DNA from: Thermoplasmatota archaeon
GTDB lineage: Archaea; Thermoplasmatota; E2; JACPAO01; JAHFTW01
NCBI GenBank assembly: GCA_028289805.1
Contig: JANQNI010000204.1
Location: forward strand, 1-8,778
DNA: 8,778 nt
Reading direction: 5' to 3'
Under the pieces are notes generated by a model. That model saw only the letters and a list, made by a program, of their open reading frames with translations, was not told the DNA's origin and did not search any database. The stretch's first letter is position 1. Each line of letters begins with the position of its first letter. The position numbers were made by a program, and so were the translations under genes. This document shows, piece after piece, positions 1-6,766 of this stretch.

Positions 1-2
1 AG

Positions 3-1874
3 GATGCGGCGCAGGAGGAGGCCGCGGAGGCCCGGCGCGGCGAGTACGGCACCCGCCAGGCCAAGAAGGGCGAGAAGGTCGAGTCCGGCCTCAAGAGCGT
101 CGACGTGGACGAGGCGGAGGCGGCCATCCAGGAGAGCCTCAAGGGCCGTGCCCGCGCCGAGACCATCAAGCTGCCCCAGTTCCCCGCCCCCACCAGCGAC
201 CGCCCCGAGGCGCTGCACACCGAGGAGGCCCGCCGGCAGGAGATCGCCGAGGCGGAGCAGAAGCGCCGCGAGGAACTGCTGGAGGACATCGACGAGGAGA
301 CGCGGCGCAGGCTGGAGCACGACTGGGCCGCCGAGGACGCCCTGGACTACCACCCCGACCCCGACGACGAGGAGGTGGAGGTCTACCCCATCCAGGAGCC
401 CTTCGCCTACGTCCAGGTCGTCCGCAACACGCGCACCCACGAGATGATCTACCACGCCATCGAGCCCAAGCTGAGCCGGGACGAGGCGTTCCTGCTCCAG
501 TTCATCGAGGAGACCCTCGTCGACGTGCTGGACCTGCAACCCGGCGAACTGGAGAAGAAGGAACTCGACGCGTACATCCGCGGCAAGTTCGACGAGGTGC
601 TCTACGACTACAGCATCAGCCTCGGCGACGAGGAGTCGGAGGCCGACGACACCCGCGAGCGGCTCCTGTACTACGTCCTGCGCGACTTCATCGGCGAGGG
701 CCCGCTGGACCTCCTCATCAACGACGAGATGATCGAGGACATCTCCTGCGACGGCCCCCACGTCCCCATCTTCGTCTACCACCGCAAGTACGAGGCATTG
801 ACGACCACCATCCGGTTCCGCGACCACGCGCAACTCGACTCCTTCGTCATCCGCCTCGCCCAGCGCGCCGGCAAGCACGTCAGCATCGCCGAGCCCATCC
901 TGGACGCCACCATGCGCGACGGCAGCCGCCTCCAGGCCACCCTCGCCAAGGAGGTGAGCAGCTTCGGCAGCACGTTCACCATCCGCAAGTTCAAGGAGGT
1001 CCCCTTCACCCCCATCGACCTCGTCCGCTTCGGCACCATGAGCAGCTCGATGCTCGCCTACCTGTGGATGGTCATCGAGCACCACATGAGCGCCATGTAC
1101 GCCGGCGGCACGGCCAGCGGCAAGACGACGGCCATCAACGCCATCATGATGTTCATCCCGCCGCAGAACAAGGTCGTCACCATCGAGGACACCCGCGAAC
1201 TGCGCGTCCCGCAACCCAACTGGATCGCAGGCATCACCCGCGAGGGCTTCGGCCCCCGCGACGAGCACGGGCGCCAGGCGGGCGAGATCGACATGTTCCA
1301 GCTCCTCAAGAACGCCCTCCGGCAGCGGCCCGAGTACATCATCGTCGGTGAGGTGCGCGGCGCCGAGGCGTACAACCTCTTCCAGGCCATGGCCACCGGC
1401 CACGCCGCCTACGGCACCATGCACGCCGACAGCGTCGACGCCGTCATCCACCGGCTGGAGTCCGACCCCATCAACATCCCCCGCAGCCTGCTCGAGGCGC
1501 TGGACGTGGTGGCCGTGCAGATCCAGACCCGCGTCGGCGACAAGCGCGTGCGCCGAACCAAGCAGATCACGGAGATCGTCGGCCTCGACCCCAACACGCG
1601 CGAGATCCTCACCAACGAGGTCTTCCACTGGGACCCCGAGAACGACTCCTTCGTCTACAGCGGCATCAGCTACGCCCTGGAACGCATCGCCGTCGAGACC
1701 GGCAAGACGCCCCAGGACGTGGCGCAGGAGCTGGAGGACCGCGTGCGCGTCATCAACCACATGGTCGACACCGACCTGCGCGACTACCAGAAGGTCGCCT
1801 CCGTCCTGACGAACTACTTCAAGGACAAGCCCAGCGTCCTGCAGATCGTCGACGAGGAGGGCACGTGGGACTGA
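3..1874 (+). CDS. Type II/IV secretion system ATPase, archaeal GspE/VirB11/ArlI family (5' end outside window)
   Basis: This is the cytoplasmic hexameric ATPase that powers assembly of a type IV pilus-like, archaellum-like or Tad-like machine. The frame is open from base 3, and the codons before the GTG at 105 read as normal coding sequence, so the gene starts upstream and at least 623 residues are visible. Counting from GTG 105 as residue 1: a charged, partly coiled-coil-prone N-terminal stretch (1-95) precedes the N-terminal domain (about 100-300, with GEGPLDLLINDEMIEDIS near 197-214). Walker A is GGTASGKTT (334-342, Lys340), the Asp box VTIEDTREL (358-366), Walker B IIVGEVRGAE (412-421) and the His box GHAAYGTMHADS (432-443). 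All key catalytic elements are present. It overlaps the platform gene downstream by 10 bases, which indicates translational coupling. The family is certain; which machine it serves (pilus, adhesin or secretion) is inferred. Confidence 0.95.
   Translation, partial: DAAQEEAAEARRGEYGTRQAKKGEKVESGLKSVDVDEAEAAIQESLKGRARAETIKLPQFPAPTSDRPEALHTEEARRQEIAEAEQKRREELLEDIDEETRRRLEHDWAAEDALDYHPDPDDEEVEVYPIQEPFAYVQVVRNTRTHEMIYHAIEPKLSRDEAFLLQFIEETLVDVLDLQPGELEKKELDAYIRGKFDEVLYDYSISLGDEESEADDTRERLLYYVLRDFIGEGPLDLLINDEMIEDISCDGPHVPIFVYHRKYEALTTTIRFRDHAQLDSFVIRLAQRAGKHVSIAEPILDATMRDGSRLQATLAKEVSSFGSTFTIRKFKEVPFTPIDLVRFGTMSSSMLAYLWMVIEHHMSAMYAGGTASGKTTAINAIMMFIPPQNKVVTIEDTRELRVPQPNWIAGITREGFGPRDEHGRQAGEIDMFQLLKNALRQRPEYIIVGEVRGAEAYNLFQAMATGHAAYGTMHADSVDAVIHRLESDPINIPRSLLEALDVVAVQIQTRVGDKRVRRTKQITEIVGLDPNTREILTNEVFHWDPENDSFVYSGISYALERIAVETGKTPQDVAQELEDRVRVINHMVDTDLRDYQKVASVLTNYFKDKPSVLQIVDEEGTWD
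1854..1861 (+). promoter_or_regulatory. Shine-Dalgarno for the first platform gene, inside the ATPase gene
   Basis: GAGGAGGG lies 3 bases before the GTG at 1865, within the last codons of the ATPase gene. It supports the GTG 1865 start and a coupled re-initiation mechanism. Confidence 0.6.
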
Positions 1875-2734
1875 CCAGCACGCAACGGCTGGCCTACAAG
1901 GTCTTCGGCGTCCGCGCCGCCTCCGCGCGGGGGCTGCCCAAGCTCAAGGAGGCGCTCCGCAAGGCCCAGATGCCCGTGCGCGGCGAGGCCTACCTTGCCC
2001 AGTCCATCCTGTACGCCGCAGGCACCGCCGCCGTCTTCTTCCTCCTGACCGTCCTGTTCGTCCCCGTCCTGACCGTCGCCCTGGGCCTCAGCAACGCCCT
2101 GTGGCTGCTCGTCGTCCTCCTCCCGCCCCTGGCCGGCTACACCGCCTACGCCGCGCTGCTGGGCACCCCCGCCAGCAACGCCAAGAAGCGCGGCCGCAAC
2201 ATCGACCAGAAGCTCCCCTACGCCACCAACTACATCGCCGCCATGGCCAGCGCCGGCGTCATCCCGGCGGAGATCTTCAAGAGCCTTGCCAACCAGGAGA
2301 TCTACGGCGAGGTCGCCAAGGAGGCGGCGATGATGTTCAAGGACATGCACGTCCACGGCCGCGACATCGTCACCAGCCTGCGCCGCGCCATGGACCGCAC
2401 GCCCTCCGTCAAGTTCCAGGAACTCCTACAGGGCGCCATCACCACCGTCACGAGCGGCGGCGACCTGACGGCCTACTTCCGCCAGAAGGCCGCGCGCTAC
2501 CAGTGGGAGAACCGCGTCGAGCAGAAGTCCTTCATCGAGACCATGGGCCTCATGGCCGAGACCTACGTCACCGCCGCCGTCGCCGGCCCCCTGTTCCTGC
2601 TCGTCATGGTCGCCATCATCGTCCTGATGGGCAGCGGCGAGATGAGCCAACTGCAACTCATCATCTACCTCCTGCTGCCCGTCATCAACGTCGGCTTCAT
2701 GTTCGGCATCCGGGCCATGATCCCGGAGGTGTGA
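1865..2734 (+). CDS. Type II secretion system F family platform protein (FlaJ/TadB-like, one T2SSF domain)
   Basis: This 289-residue membrane protein is a likely inner-membrane platform subunit that binds the ATPase and couples its motion to subunit assembly. Predicted order: a short amphipathic N-terminus (1-45), two membrane helices (about 48-71 and 77-98), a cytoplasmic T2SSF helical domain (about 112-225, with IDQKLPYATNYIAAMASAGV at its start), then two more helices (about 235-256 and 263-283). It is about half the length of classical FlaJ (roughly 500-570 residues, two T2SSF domains) and resembles the first half, as in the TadB/TadC pairs. The GTG start has GAGGAGGG just upstream and overlaps the ATPase gene by 10 bases. 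The next gene, which carries the other T2SSF domain, starts 1 base after the stop. The family assignment is firm; the role as half of a platform is inferred from length and neighbours. Confidence 0.92.
   Translation: MGLTSTQRLAYKVFGVRAASARGLPKLKEALRKAQMPVRGEAYLAQSILYAAGTAAVFFLLTVLFVPVLTVALGLSNALWLLVVLLPPLAGYTAYAALLGTPASNAKKRGRNIDQKLPYATNYIAAMASAGVIPAEIFKSLANQEIYGEVAKEAAMMFKDMHVHGRDIVTSLRRAMDRTPSVKFQELLQGAITTVTSGGDLTAYFRQKAARYQWENRVEQKSFIETMGLMAETYVTAAVAGPLFLLVMVAIIVLMGSGEMSQLQLIIYLLLPVINVGFMFGIRAMIPEV
2725..2730 (+). promoter_or_regulatory. Strong Shine-Dalgarno (GGAGGT) deciding the GTG 2736 start
   Basis: GGAGGT ends 5 bases before GTG 2736 and lies in the last codons of the preceding gene. 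The anti-SD match and spacing are near ideal, so the non-ATG start at 2736 is well supported. Confidence 0.75.
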
Positions 2735-2735
2735 C

Positions 2736-5201
2736 GTGGCCGACAAGGACGAGGAGCAGAAGGCCATCGACGAGGCCGTCGACCGCCTGCTCGGGCTCGA
2801 CAAGAAGACCCGGAGGCAGGAGAAGCCCCGCAAGAAGCGGGAGCGGGAGGCCGAGCCGGAACCGCCCGAACCCGCCCCGGAGCCCGAGCCGGAACCGGAG
2901 CCACGCCCGGAGCCCCCGGAACCAGAACCGGAGCCCGAACCGGAGCCACGCCCGGAGCCCCCGGAACCAGAACCGGAGCCCGAACCAGAGCCACGCCCGG
3001 AGCCCCCGGAGCCGGAACCGCATCCCGAACCTCCCGAGCCCGTCCCGGAGCCCGAACCGGTGCCCGAGCCCCCACCCGGACCCGAGGGCCCCGGCGAGGA
3101 CGACGGCAAGCCCCGCATCGCCCTCGACGCCGAACGCGAGGCCGCCCGACACGGCGACGTGGTCCACGACCTGGAGCACCCGGAGCCGGAGGAGGCCGCC
3201 GAGGAGGCCCCCGTCGAGGCGGAGGCGGGCGGCGCGAAGCTGACGCGCAAGCAACGCCGGGCCCTCGCCCGCAAGGGGAATGCGTCCGTACTCGTCCACA
3301 GCGCCCAACTGGACGAGCGGCTGCGGCGCGGGGACGCCGAGGTGCGGCCCCTGGACCGGCAGCTCAAGCTCGTCTTCGATGCCGTCAACGTCGTCTCCCT
3401 CCTGGTGTTGGTGGCGGCCACCGCCGGCGCCGCCGGCCTCCTGGGGTTCCTCGGCACCGTCCCTGCGCAGGTCTACACCCTCGCCGCCGTCTTCGTGCTC
3501 CTGTCGGGCAACGGCATCCTGTTCAACCAGGTCCGCTGGCGCGCCCTGCGCGGCCACCAGGGCATCCGCGTCCTGGAGAAGTGGAAGGCCGACCTGCAAC
3601 TCACCGTCGTCAGCATCGCGGCGCTGTTCACGGTCGTCTTCATCGCCTTCATCGAGGTCGCGGCCCTGTTGGCGTTCCTGGGCGTCCTCGACGTGGGCGC
3701 CGCCGCGACCGCCCTGGCGCGCAACTTCGTCCTGTTCCAGGTCATCATCCTCCTGGTGCTGGTGATGACGCTCGTGGTGCGGCAGCAGAACGTCACCAGC
3801 TACCAGCCCCACCCCAACACCGTCATCGCCTCCTGGGTACTCACCGCCGTCGCCGGCCTCGCCGTGCTGCTGGGCGTCCTGCTGACCGCCGGGGGCCCCC
3901 AGGCCGTCGGCATCCTCGGCGACATCACGCGCGGCCAGGGCATCTACATCGTCACCCTCGGCGTCGGGCTGGAGTTCATCGCCGTGCGCATCCGGCTGCG
4001 GTTGCCGTCGGTGCTGAGCCTCTTCAAGTCCGCCGTCGACGCCAGCAAGCGCGCCAACGAGGAGGTCCGCCTCCAACTGCGCAAGAAGGCGCAGCGCACG
4101 TACGTGGCCGCCCTCGTCTTCGTCGCCCTGAGCATGGCCTTCGCCGGCGCCATCGCCACCGGAAACCTGGGCTTGGGCAGCGGCAACGCCACCCTGGCGC
4201 TCGTCATCTTCTACGTCGGCACCTCGCTCATCCTGCTCGGCCTCATCGCCGTGCGCGTCTTCCAGGCCCGCAACCTGGAGCGCCGCAGCGTCAAGGACGA
4301 GTCGGACCTGGAGCGCCTCGTCGGCCAGAGGCGCAGGAGCGCCGCGGAGATCCAACGCCTGGCGGTCTACGGCGTCACCGGCTTCCTGGCCGCCGCCTTC
4401 GCCCTCGTCGCCGTCCTGGTGGGTACCGAGGCCCTCCCCCTGCTGCCCCGGACCTTCGCCACGGACCTCTTCATCGTCGCGCTGCTGCTGGGCGCCGGCC
4501 CCTACGGCTACTACTTCAACGCCGAGCGCAAACGCATCGCCGCCATCGACGAGAAGTTCCCCGACTTCCTGCGCGACATCGCGGAGTCGGCACGCGCCGG
4601 CATGACGCTGCCCCGTGCCCTCGTGACGGCCGCCGGCGGCAGCTACGGCGCGCTCACCAAGGACATCCAGCAGATGGCCGCCCAGGTGGAGTGGGGCGTC
4701 GAGTTCGGCGAGTCCCTGGAGCGCTTCGCCCAGCGCGCCGACACCCCCCTCATCGACCGCACCGTCAGCCTCGTCGTGGAGGCGCAGCGCGCCGGCGGCA
4801 ACGTCGTCGACATCCTCACGGCGGCCTCGGAGGACGCGCGGGAGATCAAGCAGATCATCAGCGAACGCGACGAGCAGATGCAGATGTACAGCGTCGTGGT
4901 CTTCATCGCCTACTTCGTCTTCATCGCCGTCGTGCTCATCCTGTCGGCCCAGTTCATCCCCGCCTTCAAGGAGGCCGTGGGCGCCGCCAGCGGCCAGCAG
5001 GTGGGCGGCCTGAACTTCAAGGACTTCGACCCCGAGGACTTCAACACCCTGTTCTTCCACGCCGCGCTCGTGCAGGCCATCGGCGGCGGCCTGGTGGGCG
5101 GCGTCCTGACCAAGGGCCACCCGGTGGCCGGCTTCAACAACATCGTCGTCATGGTCGTCGCCGCCTGGGTCAGCTTCCGCGTCATCATCGGAATCCTATG
5201 A
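2736..5201 (+). CDS. Large T2SSF/FlaJ-TadC-like platform protein with Pro/Glu-repeat N-terminus and about 10 extra membrane helices
   Basis: An 821-residue protein in three parts. Residues 1-211 are soluble: a charged start, a Pro/Glu(/Arg) repeat tract (about 40-112), an acidic linker and a basic patch (KLTRKQRRALARKG, 168-181). Residues 212-593 hold about ten predicted membrane helices (near 212-235, 245-263, 287-316, 328-347, 362-384, 401-417, 455-473, 485-507, 541-563 and 575-593). Residues 600-715 form a T2SSF cytoplasmic domain (IDEKFPDFLRDIAESARAGM at 604-623), followed by the C-terminal helices usual for this family (717-739, 772-791 and 800-820). The T2SSF part is a clear FlaJ/TadC-type platform. 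An even number of preceding helices would keep both the N-terminus and the T2SSF domain in the cytoplasm. The polytopic middle region is not part of classical FlaJ and I do not recognise its family. The gene sits 1 base after the first platform gene and overlaps the next gene by 4 bases (ATGA). Confidence 0.93.
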   Translation: MADKDEEQKAIDEAVDRLLGLDKKTRRQEKPRKKREREAEPEPPEPAPEPEPEPEPRPEPPEPEPEPEPEPRPEPPEPEPEPEPEPRPEPPEPEPHPEPPEPVPEPEPVPEPPPGPEGPGEDDGKPRIALDAEREAARHGDVVHDLEHPEPEEAAEEAPVEAEAGGAKLTRKQRRALARKGNASVLVHSAQLDERLRRGDAEVRPLDRQLKLVFDAVNVVSLLVLVAATAGAAGLLGFLGTVPAQVYTLAAVFVLLSGNGILFNQVRWRALRGHQGIRVLEKWKADLQLTVVSIAALFTVVFIAFIEVAALLAFLGVLDVGAAATALARNFVLFQVIILLVLVMTLVVRQQNVTSYQPHPNTVIASWVLTAVAGLAVLLGVLLTAGGPQAVGILGDITRGQGIYIVTLGVGLEFIAVRIRLRLPSVLSLFKSAVDASKRANEEVRLQLRKKAQRTYVAALVFVALSMAFAGAIATGNLGLGSGNATLALVIFYVGTSLILLGLIAVRVFQARNLERRSVKDESDLERLVGQRRRSAAEIQRLAVYGVTGFLAAAFALVAVLVGTEALPLLPRTFATDLFIVALLLGAGPYGYYFNAERKRIAAIDEKFPDFLRDIAESARAGMTLPRALVTAAGGSYGALTKDIQQMAAQVEWGVEFGESLERFAQRADTPLIDRTVSLVVEAQRAGGNVVDILTAASEDAREIKQIISERDEQMQMYSVVVFIAYFVFIAVVLILSAQFIPAFKEAVGAASGQQVGGLNFKDFDPEDFNTLFFHAALVQAIGGGLVGGVLTKGHPVAGFNNIVVMVVAAWVSFRVIIGIL
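2901..3035 (+). repeat. Three tandem 45-bp units encoding a 15-residue Pro/Glu/Arg repeat
   Basis: The string CCACGCCCGGAGCCCCCGGA recurs at 2901, 2946 and 2991, giving an exact 45-base period in frame with the large platform gene. The first two units are nearly identical and the third diverges in its second half. Each unit encodes roughly PRPEPPEPEPEPEPE. Shorter, degenerate Pro-Glu dipeptide coding extends on both sides (about 2850-3070). The period is a multiple of three, so copy-number change would preserve the reading frame. Confidence 0.9.
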
Positions 5202-6043
5202 ACCGCATCCACGCCCCCCGCAACCGGCTGCCGTTCCTGCGGCACCTGGGCCGCGCCCCGGCCCGGCGCCTGCGCGACGACGAGCGCGGCGCCCTGCCCG
5301 TCTTCGAGGCCATCGTCGCCGGCATGCTCGTCCTGACGGCCATCCTGTTCCTGACCGCCGTCGGCCGCCCGTCCCCCGCCGCGGGCGAGAGCGGCATCGA
5401 CCTGGGCCAGAACGCCGCCGACACCCTCGCCATCCTGCGCGACCGGGACGACACCCAGCACGCCACCGACCCCGACCTCTACCCCCACCGCCTCGCCGAG
5501 ATCGTCGAACGGGCCATGGTCGGCGACACCACGGACGCCAAGACGTTCCTGGACAGCATCGTCCCCACCGGGACCCGCTACCTCCTGCGCCTCGACAACG
5601 GCGTCGAGCCCCTCGTCCTGCTGCCCACCGGCAGCGGCCCCAGCCTGACGCCGCGCGCCGCCCAGGCCGCCGCCGTCCTGGTGACGCCCGACTGGAACGC
5701 CAACGGAAAACCCAGCGACAACCCTGGCCTCCAGACCATCCGGCCCGGGCAGGTCATCCCGGCGGGCCACGCCGCCAGCCAGGACTACAGCCAGCCCGAG
5801 TTCCTCGTCGGACCCCACGGCAGCACCCTCATGCCCGACGGTACCGCGTGGCGCCTCCACTGGGACGCCCAGAGCGGCGGCGTCCCCCCCGACGCCCCCT
5901 ACGGCGTCTGGCGGTGGTGCGACCAGGCCGACTGCGTCGGGGGCAGCGGCGTCCTCAGCGCGTTCAAGGTCGTCCACCCCAGCGGTGCAGAGTCGGACTA
6001 CCCCGTCTACGGGGTGCAGCTGGTGGTGTGGCTTGCCGCGTGA
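5198..6043 (+). CDS. Pilin-like/TadE-like protein with one N-terminal membrane helix
   Basis: This 281-residue protein has an Arg-rich N-terminus (1-30), then DDERGALPVFEAIV (27-40) leading into one hydrophobic helix (about 35-55). The rest is a predicted extracytoplasmic domain. A basic segment, an RG step and then an acidic-residue-containing hydrophobic helix resemble archaeal type IV prepilins or TadE-like pseudopilins, where processing would fall near Gly31. The soluble domain has a Cys pair (Cys241, Cys246) that could form a disulfide, and it ends in an alternating beta-like strand (YGVQLVVWLAA). I do not recognise a named family. ATG 5198 overlaps the upstream stop as ATGA with no strong SD, which suggests coupled translation. 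The same frame stays open far upstream (to 3581), but that part is only the out-of-frame shadow of the platform gene. Its place after the platform genes suggests a substrate or minor subunit of the machine. Confidence 0.8.
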   Translation: MNRIHAPRNRLPFLRHLGRAPARRLRDDERGALPVFEAIVAGMLVLTAILFLTAVGRPSPAAGESGIDLGQNAADTLAILRDRDDTQHATDPDLYPHRLAEIVERAMVGDTTDAKTFLDSIVPTGTRYLLRLDNGVEPLVLLPTGSGPSLTPRAAQAAAVLVTPDWNANGKPSDNPGLQTIRPGQVIPAGHAASQDYSQPEFLVGPHGSTLMPDGTAWRLHWDAQSGGVPPDAPYGVWRWCDQADCVGGSGVLSAFKVVHPSGAESDYPVYGVQLVVWLAA

Positions 6044-6062
6044 GGGGCCCGCGCGGACGGGG

Positions 6063-6160
6063 CGGCGCGTCTCCGCGCGTGACACCGCGCAGATGCTGCA
6101 AGGAAGGTCCGCGCAGCGGAGCTTCCGCCGTGCTTCTGCGTGCGACAGCGCGCAGATGCT
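6063..6160 (+). repeat. Imperfect direct repeat (two 35-bp copies, 63 bp apart) at the start of the fifth gene
   Basis: Copies at 6063-6097 and 6126-6160 match at 27 of 35 positions, and the last 12 bases (GCGCAGATGCT with a preceding C) are identical. In the frame of the downstream gene they encode RRVSARDTAQML and RRASACDSAQML, 9 of 12 identical. The spacer contains a short inverted repeat GCGGA-GCT-TCCGC (6116-6128). Codons between 6093 and 6140 include caa, gga, cgt, gct and tct, which are unusual in this GC3-saturated region. This suggests an inserted or duplicated segment rather than long-standing coding sequence. Confidence 0.65.
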
Positions 6161-6629
6161 CCTGCTCACCAGCGTCGTCCTGCTCATCGGCTTCCTCGCC
6201 CTCAGCAGCATGGTCCTGCGCGTGGCGCAACTGCCCGGCGAGACGGCGCAGGAGAGCCGGCACCCCATCGACCTGGAGGCCGACGGCGTCGCCGACGGCG
6301 CCCACGAAGCCCTCCAGCGGGTGGCGCAGCGGGTCCCCCCGCAGGCGTCGGCGGGGGCCCCGGAGGCGTTTCGCGACGCCATGCAGGGAACGTTGGACAG
6401 CATCACGGAGTTGGAGCGCGGGCGCGGGTTCCGTTTCACCGTCCTCGACGACTCCGTCACGGGCGTCGGCCTGAACTGCGAACTGGTGGTGGAGGACGCG
6501 CCGCCCTCCGGGGCGGGAGAGGTCCGGGTCTGGTTCACGTTCGTCCTCCAGGACCTGGACACGCGCATCCAGGTGACCGTCGAGGAGACCCTCGGCGAGG
6601 CCGGGGTGGACAACCACGCCTGCTGGTGA
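6093..6629 (+). CDS. Small pilin-like protein with one N-terminal membrane helix; start uncertain
   Basis: With the ATG at 6093 this is a 178-residue protein. One hydrophobic helix (about 22-44, MLLLTSVVLLIGFLALSSMV) follows DSAQ, and a mainly acidic extracytoplasmic domain follows the helix, with beta-like strands such as GEVRVWFTFVLQ (142-153) and Cys at 129 and 177. An Ala-Gln step directly before the helix resembles archaeal prepilin processing sites, so a pseudopilin or minor-pilin role is inferred; no named family is recognised. The start is doubtful. No good SD precedes 6093, the first 16 codons include rare ones, and a second in-frame ATG at 6156 begins right at the helix. A GTG overlapping the previous stop (GTGA, 6040-6043) would be the expected operon start but is in the wrong frame. 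The coding frame from about 6141 to 6629 is secure. Confidence 0.72.
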   Translation: MLQGRSAQRSFRRASACDSAQMLLLTSVVLLIGFLALSSMVLRVAQLPGETAQESRHPIDLEADGVADGAHEALQRVAQRVPPQASAGAPEAFRDAMQGTLDSITELERGRGFRFTVLDDSVTGVGLNCELVVEDAPPSGAGEVRVWFTFVLQDLDTRIQVTVEETLGEAGVDNHACW

Positions 6630-6766
6630 AGCAATAAGGGCTCAGGCCCAAAGTCCCCCAAGTCCGAAGACCACCTGGTTCTTGTAGGGAATCCGGCACG
6701 GTCCTCGTACATAGGTGCATTGGCGAACGGGATTAAGTGCCTGAGGCGGCACATGTCGTTTCAAGA
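6630..6766 (+). other. Intergenic region with lower GC, candidate promoter and weak hairpin
   Basis: This 137-base gap is the longest non-coding stretch on the plus strand before tyrS and visibly richer in A/T than its surroundings. Just after the preceding stop, GGGC-TCAG-GCCC (6638-6649) can form a 4-bp stem, but no T-run follows, so it is weak as a terminator. TATA-like elements occur at 6708-6713 (TACATA) and 6731-6737 (GATTAAG). No tRNA or other RNA gene is recognised. Confidence 0.5.
6731..6737 (+). promoter_or_regulatory. Candidate TATA box (GATTAAG) for the GATase-like surface protein
   Basis: GATTAAG, preceded by purine-containing CGAACGG that could act as a BRE, is centred at 6734. 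An archaeal transcript would then start near 6760, giving a leader of only a few bases before ATG 6767. An alternative TACATA at 6708-6713 is centred 26 bases before the in-frame GTG at 6737. This is inferred from spacing only. Confidence 0.3.

Noticed and set aside
2850..3070. Possible CRISPR-like array
   Set aside because: The repeats are contiguous, in frame and encode a Pro/Glu tract inside a gene. There are no unique spacers.
2697..5120. 807-codon open frame on the minus strand opposite the large platform gene
   Set aside because: It is a mirror of a GC3-saturated gene: long runs of Glu, Asp, Gly, Ala and His with no domain logic, while the plus strand encodes clear membrane helices and a T2SSF domain.
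3581..5197. Upstream extension of the 5198 gene as one 820-codon plus-strand frame
   Set aside because: Before ATG 5198 the translation is Arg/His/Pro/Gly-rich and is the out-of-frame reading of the platform gene. Only the part from 5198 looks like a protein.
5985..6092. Longer form of the fifth gene starting at ATG 5985
   Set aside because: It would overlap the preceding gene by nearly 60 bases and add a Cys/Trp/Arg-rich stretch with no resemblance to a signal or pilin n-region.
6638..6649. Intrinsic terminator after the fifth gene
   Set aside because: The stem is only 4 bp and no T-run follows, so it is noted only as a weak hairpin.
4910..6754. 614-codon minus-strand open frame, and a 501-codon one at 6761-8266
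   Set aside because: Both are antisense shadows of high-GC genes with low-complexity composition and no recognisable motifs. The plus-strand frames have coherent domains.
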